DNA of 64,000 nucleotides from Chloroflexus sp. Y-396-1 (GTDB lineage: Bacteria > Chloroflexota > Chloroflexia > Chloroflexales > Chloroflexaceae): positions 310,001 to 374,000 of the forward strand of contig NZ_KI911784.1 of NCBI RefSeq assembly GCF_000516515.1, written 5' to 3'. This document shows, in pieces, positions 50,701-59,700 of this stretch. Numbering within the stretch: position 1 is the stretch's first letter; the number at the start of each line of letters is the position of its first letter. The position numbers were made by a program, and so were the translations under genes. The notes under the pieces were generated by a model. It was not told the DNA's origin and ran no database searches. It was given only the letters and a program-made list of their open reading frames with translations.

Positions 50701-53700
50701 GCGGCGCTATCGTTGGCGTTCCCACCATCGCTGCTGCGGAAGAAGCGTAAGGCGCCACCACTGGCAAAGTTGTTGGCCGGAATGACGACCAGATAATCAC
50801 CAGGTACCAGGTTGTCAAAGCGGTAATTCCCGCCACCACTGGTGGTAGTCGTTGCCACCAGCGTATCGGTACCGGCATCATAGCTACCGTTACCATTCAC
50901 ATCGCGGTAGAGTTGGACAACGACACCATTGATGCCCGGTTCACCCGAATCAACAGTGCGATCATTGTCGTAGTCGTGCCAGACCAGGTTGCCCAACGCT
51001 AGCGGGCGGAAGAAGCCAAAGTCGAGCGTGAGATTGCCGTTATTCCCGTCACCATCGGTGGTTGGCTCGTCTTGTGAGCGCAGGGTGATAATGTCAGAAA
51101 GGATATTACCGCTACCATCATCAGTACCGTTATCGTCATTATCAATGTTGTTATCAGGGTCTGGTGCCGCCTCGTAAGGACCGGTTGCACTTCCCACGGT
51201 ACCCGTGCTCGAACGGAACGCGGGCTGTGTACCACTCGGCCCCAGCGTCTGACCAGTGTTGAAGTTACTCGCCGGAATCTCGACCAGATAGTTGCCCGGA
51301 TCGAGGTTGGGGAAGCTGTAGAAGCCGCCACCGGAGGTTACGGTTGATGCGATGGGTGTATCTTCGCCGGAGTCAATCGTGCCATTACGATCTGTGTCGC
51401 GGTAAAGATTGACCGTTACCCCATCAATCCCATTCTCGCCAGCATCGAGCAGGCCATTATTGTTGACGTCATTCCAGACCCGATTACCCAGATTGACAAG
51501 CTGGTACAGACCGGCGTCCCAGGTCAGGTCTTCCTGACCGACAGATAGTGTAGTGAGGCTGGTAAAGCCGCTTGTCCTATCAGGATCGCTGTCAGTTGCA
51601 TCATTACCGCCCTGATCTTGCGGACTACGGACATAGCCGGTCGGTAGGCCAAAGCCCAGATAGTAGTTACCTGGAATGAGATAGCTGAAACCGTAGTTTC
51701 CACTGGCATCAGTAGTGGTGGTCGCCACCAGGGTATCACCAGTACTCGGCTGACCATCACCATTCGTATCGTAAAAGAGTTGGACCGTCACGCCACCGAT
51801 ACCGGTCTCGTCACCACCATTCTGCACACCGTTAGCATCGCGGTCAAACCAGACCAGATTCCCGATCTGGGCCGGTCGGAAAAGACCGAAGTCAACGGTC
51901 AGGTTGCTGTTTTCGTTGCGCGCCGGGTCAGTAAGTGCAGCAGGTAACGGATCGCTCTCACCGGTTGGTTCACTATTGGGCCGCAAACGCACAATGGTGC
52001 TCCGCACCACACTACCGCTTTGGGTACCGTTATCATCACTGTCAGTCGCGTCGGTATCAGCATTGGGCGCCGGTTCATACGGCCCGCTGGTGCTCCCGTT
52101 CGTGCCGGTGCTCGACACATAACCTGCCGGTAAGACCACTTCTACCAGATAGTCGCCCTGCACCAGACCACTGAACAGGTAGTAGCCACCGTGGTTCGTC
52201 GTGGTTGTAGCGACTGGCGTCGTCTCACCGCTATCGTTCACATCACCATCGCCATTGAGATCACGGTAGAGATGTACCATAACGCCATCAATACCAAACT
52301 CACCCGTGCTGAGTTGACCGTCGTTATTGGTATCTTCCCACACCCGATTACCCAACGACAGAAGCTGGTAGAGACCGGCATCCCAGGTCAGATCATTCTC
52401 GCCTGACTCGAGATCAATCGTGATTGTGGTCGCTGTCGCGCTCACACCGGTCGGCACGTCGGAGTCCGTAGCATCGGTCGCTGCCGGTGCATCGCCGACG
52501 GTGAAGGCGTAGCCATTAGGCCGCGTGAATCGCACACGGTAGAGGCCGGGTTGCAGATTCGTAAAGCTATATGCGCCGCTGCCATTGGTCGTTGCGGTTG
52601 CCAATGTATCATCAGATGTGCCGAAAGTGCGGTCACGTCCGGCGCCGATCAGCGCTACAGCAACATTGGCAAAACCGGGTTCACCCGTCTCTTGCACACC
52701 GTTCCCGTTCAGGTCTTCCCAGACGAAATCGCCCAGGTTAGCCGGAATAACCAGACCTGCATCCCACGTTAGATCGGTCTCACCCGAATCAAGCGTCGTC
52801 GCGATCATAACGCCTGACGCATCAGCATCACTATCATTGGCATCATTCGCTCCGGCAACTTCGGTTGCTGTTATATCGCGATAGGTGAAGACTTCGCCGG
52901 TCGGTGCAGTGACGGTTATCTGGTATGTGCCCGGTACCAGATTGGTAAAGCTGTAGAAACCACCACCTGACGTCGTGATTGTCTGATTAACAAGGGCGCC
53001 ACTACCGGTTGTACCAGTTAGTGTCACTGTAACATTATCAAGTCCCGTTTCACCGGTATCTTGCACCCCATTGCCGTTCGTATCGCGCCAGACCCGGTCG
53101 CCAATCGTTGCCGGACGGTACAGACCGGCGTCCCAGGTCAGGTCTTCCTCACCCGATTCGAGGGTTGTCGTGGCCATCACACCAGCACCGTTGGCATCCG
53201 AATCGCCGCTATCGTCACCCTGATCGGCTGCGGTGAAGAAGTAACCGGCTGGAGCAGTGACGGTAATGGTATAACTACCCGGTGTGAGATCGTTGAACAG
53301 ATAGAAACCGTTACTGTCAGTTTGGGCCGTCTGCGACACCGGATCGCCCGCACCGGTCGTACCGTTCAGGGTCACTGTGACATTCGCGATAGCCGGCTCG
53401 CCAGCATCCTGGCGACCATTGCCGTTACGGTCTTCCCAGACGAAGTTGCCAATGCGGGCCAACCGGTAGAGACCAAGGTCGTATTGCAGATTATCCCCTG
53501 ATACCGGCGTGAACGGCGCTGTCTCAAAGGTAACATTGGCATCGCTATCGAGCTGATCGTTCCCACCCCGATCCTGCGGACTACGCACATAGCCGGTTGG
53601 GATTTCGCTGAAGCGAATGCGGTAGGTATCGGGGAAGAGGTTGGTGAACCGGTAGAGACCAGTGCTGTCGGTGTACGTGTAATCGAGCACGACACCATCA

Positions 53701-56700
53701 CTGTCGCGCAACAGCTCAACGCGCACACCAGGAATGCCGGTCGTCTCATCTGTATCCTGGATACCATCGGCATCCCGATCAAGCCAGACCCGATCGCCAA
53801 CAGTGATCGTCTCAAAGATACCGGCATCAACCGTGAGATTGTTATCGCCTGAATTCAGCCGCACGATCCCGGTACGACCGTCGGTCGGATTGGCGTCACT
53901 ATCGGCTGTATCATCACTACCCTGATCCAGCCGGGTGAAGGAGCGGTTGGCCGGTAGGTTACTGAAAACTACATAGTATTCACCTGGCGCGAGATCGGTG
54001 AAGAGGTATTCACCATTGGTATTAGTCGTCTGGGTCACAACGAGCGTACCATTTATGGTATAGAGTGCCACCGTGACCCCACTAACCCCACTCTCGCCAG
54101 CATCTTGAATCCCATCAACATCACTGTCAAACCAGACCCGATTCCCCAGGCTGGCCGGATTCAGCACACCCATGTCAAGAGAACGGTTTGACGTACCGGA
54201 GAGTAGTTCGACAATGGGAGTGCGCAGGTTCGCATCTACATCGCTGTCGGTCTCGTCGGTCGCAACGGCGGCATCACGCGGGCTGAGCAGACTGTAACCG
54301 GATGCAGCACTAAACTGAACGAAATACCGACCTGGTTGCAAACCGGTAAAGAGGTATTCACCGCTACCATTTGTTGTTGCCGAAGTAACCAGGACATCAT
54401 CGGCCGTTCCGGCGATACCGTCAGCCCCAGGCCGGTACAGCGAAACCGATACATTCGCCACGCCAGGCTCGCCGCTATCCTGCCGCCCATTACCGTTCAC
54501 ATCGTGCCAAACCCGATCACCGAGGCTGGCCAATTGATACAAGCCGAGATCCCAACGCAGATCGTTTTCGCCAGCACTCAAGGTTGTAGTCACTGTCTGG
54601 AACGTTGACGGATCAACGTCTGAGTCGGCATTGTCATTACCGCCCTGATCCTGTGGACTGACAATATAACTGGCAGGAACAACGAACCGCAGATAGTAAT
54701 TACCGGCCAGCAGATTCTCGAAGCGGTAGAAACCATCGGCATCGGTCACAGTAGTATTCAGCGGATTACCGGCGCTATCGTACAGTACAACCTGTACACC
54801 TGGGATGCCAGCCGTCTCGCTCGCATCCTGGATACCATCCGCGTTGTCATCGCGCCAGACCCGATCACCGATACTGGCCGTTGGCACAATCCCAAAATCC
54901 CAGTTTGGATCGTTCTCGCCCGGATCAAGCGTTGTCGCCACGGTCTGCCGGGTTACCGGATCGGCATCGCTATCGCGGGTGTCATCGCTCCCTTGGTTCT
55001 GCGGACTGGCGCGATAACCAGTGGGCAGACCAAACTCGACATAGTAATCGCCGGGTACCAGATTGGTGAACGTATAGAGACCGCTGCTGTTCGTAGTTGT
55101 GGTTGCCACCGGCACGCTGCTGCCAGGCCGGTAGAGACGAACCTGCACCCCACCGACACCCGGTTCGCCAGCATCTTGAATCCCGTTGTTGTTGGTATCG
55201 CGCCAGACCAAATCGCCGATTGAAGCGAACACGAACAGGCCCATATCCCAGTTGGGATCATTCTCGCCCGGCGCCAGATCGATCAGAGCGGTGCGACGAG
55301 TCGTTAGATCGGCATCACTATCAGCCGTATCATCACTTCCTTGATCGGTTGCAGTGAGAGCGTAACCGGTCGGCGGCGAACCAAATTGCACAAAGTAGCG
55401 ACCGGGTGGCAGATTGGCAAAGCTGTAGAGACCACTGGTGTCGGTTGTATTTGTAGCCACCAGTTCATCATCAGCCGTACCGGCCACACCATCGTAGCCA
55501 GGGCGATAGAGGCGCACCTCAACGCCACCGACGCCAGGTTCACCAGCATCTTGCACACCGTCGTAATCGAGATCGTTCCAGACCCGATCACCAACACCGG
55601 CCAGCAACGCAACCAGACCGGCATCCCAGCTCAGATCGGTCTGATTGGCGGTCAAGGTGATGACCGGCGTCAATCCACTAGCGTCAACATCACTATCCAG
55701 ATCGTTGTTCGTACCCTGATCAGCAGTCGTAAAGCTATAGCCAGCAGGTAGATTGCTAAACCGTACACGATAAGTACCGACGTTCAAACCGGTAAACCCG
55801 TAACGACCAGCACCATCGGTCACGGTGATCGTCGGCTGTACACCGGCTGTACCCGGATCACTATCAATCGGATTGCCACTACCATCGAGCAATTCAACAG
55901 TGATACCGGCTACACCTGGCTCACCGGCATCCTGAATCCCGTTACTGTTCGTATCAAACCAAACCCGATCGCCCAGGGCTGCCCCTCTGATAAAGCCGAA
56001 ATCGAGAGTCTGATTACCATTTGCATCATCACCATCAGCCGTCGGCTCTCCACCAACCGACAGGGTGATCGGCGACGAGCGAACGCTTCCGCCGATCAGG
56101 GTTCCGTTATCATCATGATCGACATCAGTATCAGGATCGGGCGCCGGATCGTTACCACTACTCGAACGCATTCCGTGCAACACACCACCGGGCGTAAAGT
56201 TATCATCGTCAATCACTACGATGTAATTACCGGCGGCCAGATTGGTAAACTGATAATACCCGGCCTCACCACCGACCGTACTAGTCGTCGCACCGGCAAC
56301 ATATTCTCCGGTATCGGGGATACCGTTATTGTTCACATCACGGAACAGGCTTAGACGCACCCCATCAATACCAGATTCGCCACTTGCCGGCTCATAGCGA
56401 CCGTCATTGTCACGGTCGTACCAGACCCGATTACCGAGACGCAGGTTCCCGGTTGGCACCACCAACCCGGCATCGCGACTGCGATCAAGCTGGTTAGCAG
56501 CCAGCGTGAAGAAACCGGTCCGTCCGGTTGTTGGATCAGCGTCAGAATCCTGGTTATCGTTACTCCCGCTGTCTGCCGTTGTAAAGGTGAAGCCGGTTGG
56601 CAAAACAAACTCAACGAAGTAGCTACCAGCACTCAGCCCACTAAAGAGGTAATACCCCGGATTACCGAGCAGATCATCGGCAGTGACAGTAGTCGCAATC

Positions 56701-59700
56701 AGAGTACCGCTGTTGTTATACAGCCGCACGGTAATCCCGTTGACCCCATCAGAAGGCGGCTCATCCTGGATACCATTCCGATTGCGATCAATCCAGACAT
56801 AATCGCCAACTGCGGTGACGGTCACCAATCCCACATCCCAGCTATCATCATTTTCACCGGAGGTAAGGTTTGTGACCGCACTGTAGCGCGAGGTCGGGTT
56901 AATATCCGAGTCGCGAGCATCGTCACCACCCTGATCAGGCGTTGTAAAACCATACCCGGCCGGTGGTGTGACCCGAATGTAGTAATCACCAGGAGGAATG
57001 TCATCAGGATCAGAGAAGAGATAGTAACCGGGGTTACCATCATTATCGGGGCCAGAGATCGTAAACCCGACCCAGCGGTCACCGGCGCTTGGCCCGGCAA
57101 CACCATCACTGTCCTGGTAGAAATCGATCCGTGCACCATTCACCCCAGTTTCGCCAGGGTCTTGCACACCGTTGAGGTCGGCGTCTAACCAGACGTAATT
57201 CCCATACGAAGGCGGAATGACCGGTCCTCGCCTAATTCCTACCCGTGGCGGTTCAGCAGCCAGCAATGGATTGCCATAAATGTCAAAGGCGCGATAGCCG
57301 AAGCTATTCCACGCAATCTGACCGGGGTCGCCACCCAGCGGCGCCCGCATCGGCCACGTAATCACAATCGAATCTTGGGGATAAAGAATGCGGCTGCCGA
57401 AATCAATTCGTACCGAACGTACCGTCGTTATGTCAGTCGGTAATGTGGTTGACCACTGCGGATCGACACAACCGGGCGCATCGATCGGGTTACCGCTGGA
57501 GTCGGTCAGACCGAGGTCGGGATTGCGACATGGATTGTTCGTTGTACTGTAATAGACGGTTGCCCCATCGGGTACAGCAATAGGGCCGGCCAAATACGGC
57601 TGCCACTGGCTTTCACGCGGCTGATTGAAGCGCACGACACCAACATCACCGACCCACGGCAAAATATCGATTAATACCAGATTGGTTAAGGGAACGGAGT
57701 TGGTATTAGTAATGATCAGCCGATAATCGGCCATACCACCGGGTGTAGTCATACCGGTATAGGGATCGCGCGTCCATTCGGTATCGAGTTGGCCGAGCAC
57801 CCACTTCGCCGAGCTAGCCGTCGCCGCTGCCGCCAGGCTAAGGCTGGTAATCGAGGATGAACAGATCAGTTCACTGATATTGCCATCGCTATCAAAATCA
57901 TGACTGTCAGGCGCTTGTTGAGAACATTGATCGATAAAAATCTGACCGGGCGGATTGGCAAAACTGGCTAACGACGCAGTATTGGCGATGGTACCGGTCA
58001 CCGTAGCCGGATCGATCTGGGCCTGGAAGCGAATCGTAAAGGAAGCATTCGGCGGTAAATTATAGCCCGACCAACGCCAACGCAGCAAAGTACGACCGGT
58101 ACCGTTGTAGTTGTCAATCACATCCAACATCGGATCGGGGGCGCCGGTCGGCTTCGATACCACGACTGAACTGCCAGCAACGTAGCGCAGACTCTCTACT
58201 AACAGATCGGCCAAAACCGGATCAACCAGACCGGCGCTAACACTACCGAGCTGGTTGTTTTCCAGTGTAATCGTGTACGTAACAGTATCACCAGCATAGG
58301 CTACCGCCGGATCCACCGACTTCATCACAACCGCACGAGAGCCTGGCTCGATGATCCGTGTGCGAGCTTCATCAACCCGCGTGGCAGTATACCCGTTGTA
58401 AGTGAAGGTGCTAGTCGCCTGATTAACCACGACCGCATTCACCGGCACTGCGGTCACCACAGCACTGAAATTATGTCCAGTTGCGCTAAATCCAAACGGC
58501 AACGGATCGAGGTAGCGCCAGCGAATAGCAGTAATCCGTTCGCCAGCACCGAGGGTCAGCGTACTACAGCCACCACCCGAGGCTGGGGCAATGTTCACGC
58601 AGCTTGTCGTTGTAAACGTACCAACCGAGGTAAAGGTGGAATTCACATTTGTCGTATACGCCAGCTCAACCCGCACACCGGCAATATTCCCACCAGCCAC
58701 CGTGATCCGCGTCACCTCCAACTCAGGTGGCACTGGATCGGTTACCACGACATCATTCAATGGCGTAGTACCGGTGTTAATAGTATTGAAGGTATAGGTC
58801 ACGGTATCACCCACCAATGCCGAGGTGGGGCCATTCTTGGTAAACCCATACCCTGGCGTTGGCGGCTGGATCCGTCGTACATCATCATCGGTCAACGTGA
58901 TTGTCGCCGAATCGGCCTGGGCAGAGACATTCATCACATTGCGCACTTCAGTACCGACGGGAAACGAAGCCGAGGGGAAGATAACCGTCACCGTGCGAGT
59001 TGCGCAGAGATTGTTTGGCACCGTTAGACTGGTCGCCGGCCAGGTGACCGTATTGGTACCACTATTAAAGGTACCGCCATCAGAAGCACTCACAAACGTA
59101 GCCCCTGCCGGCAACGCATCGTCAATCTGCACGTTGGTTAGATTCAGCGCGCCCGAACCATTATCTGGAATACAAACCTGAAGCTGATATGTGGTCGGCA
59201 CATCAGGCGCACCACCCGACACAAACGTCTTTTCGGCAACAGCACGCGGCTCAGCGCGGGCGGTAATAGTCAACAAATTTGACAAATTCGGCGGCGCTGT
59301 AGTCGAACGCATCTCGGCCCGCAGCGTAGCCGTTGTTCCGTCAGGGGTTGTCCCAGCCGGAAAACGTACCCGCAATTCGAGCCGTCCGGTATCACCCGCA
59401 GCTAATGGTGAATTGAACGTCCATGTCACAGTGCGGGTGGTCGGATTGTACGAAGGCGAGGTTCCGGCACCGAGCGCCTGTATATCACCGGTGCCACCAG
59501 CCAGCTCTGGCGGTATGACTACGGTAACAGTCGCATTTTCACAAGGCGTATTGAGCACGCTCGAACAACTATAATCAACGTTAATCACCGACCAGTCACC
59601 GCTGTTGACCACTGGAAAGTTAGTACTAAGCATTACATTGACAGTGGCATTAGCCAGGACTACATCAGGTCGCAGACCAATGAAAGCCACGGCGAAGATC

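Noticed and set aside
42594-59574. Many plus-strand open frames of 70-256 codons opposite the giant gene, two of them identical (44965-45279 and 46378-46692).
   Set aside because: They are antisense shadows of a repetitive GC-rich coding frame; the two identical ones only reflect the 1,413-bp duplication.
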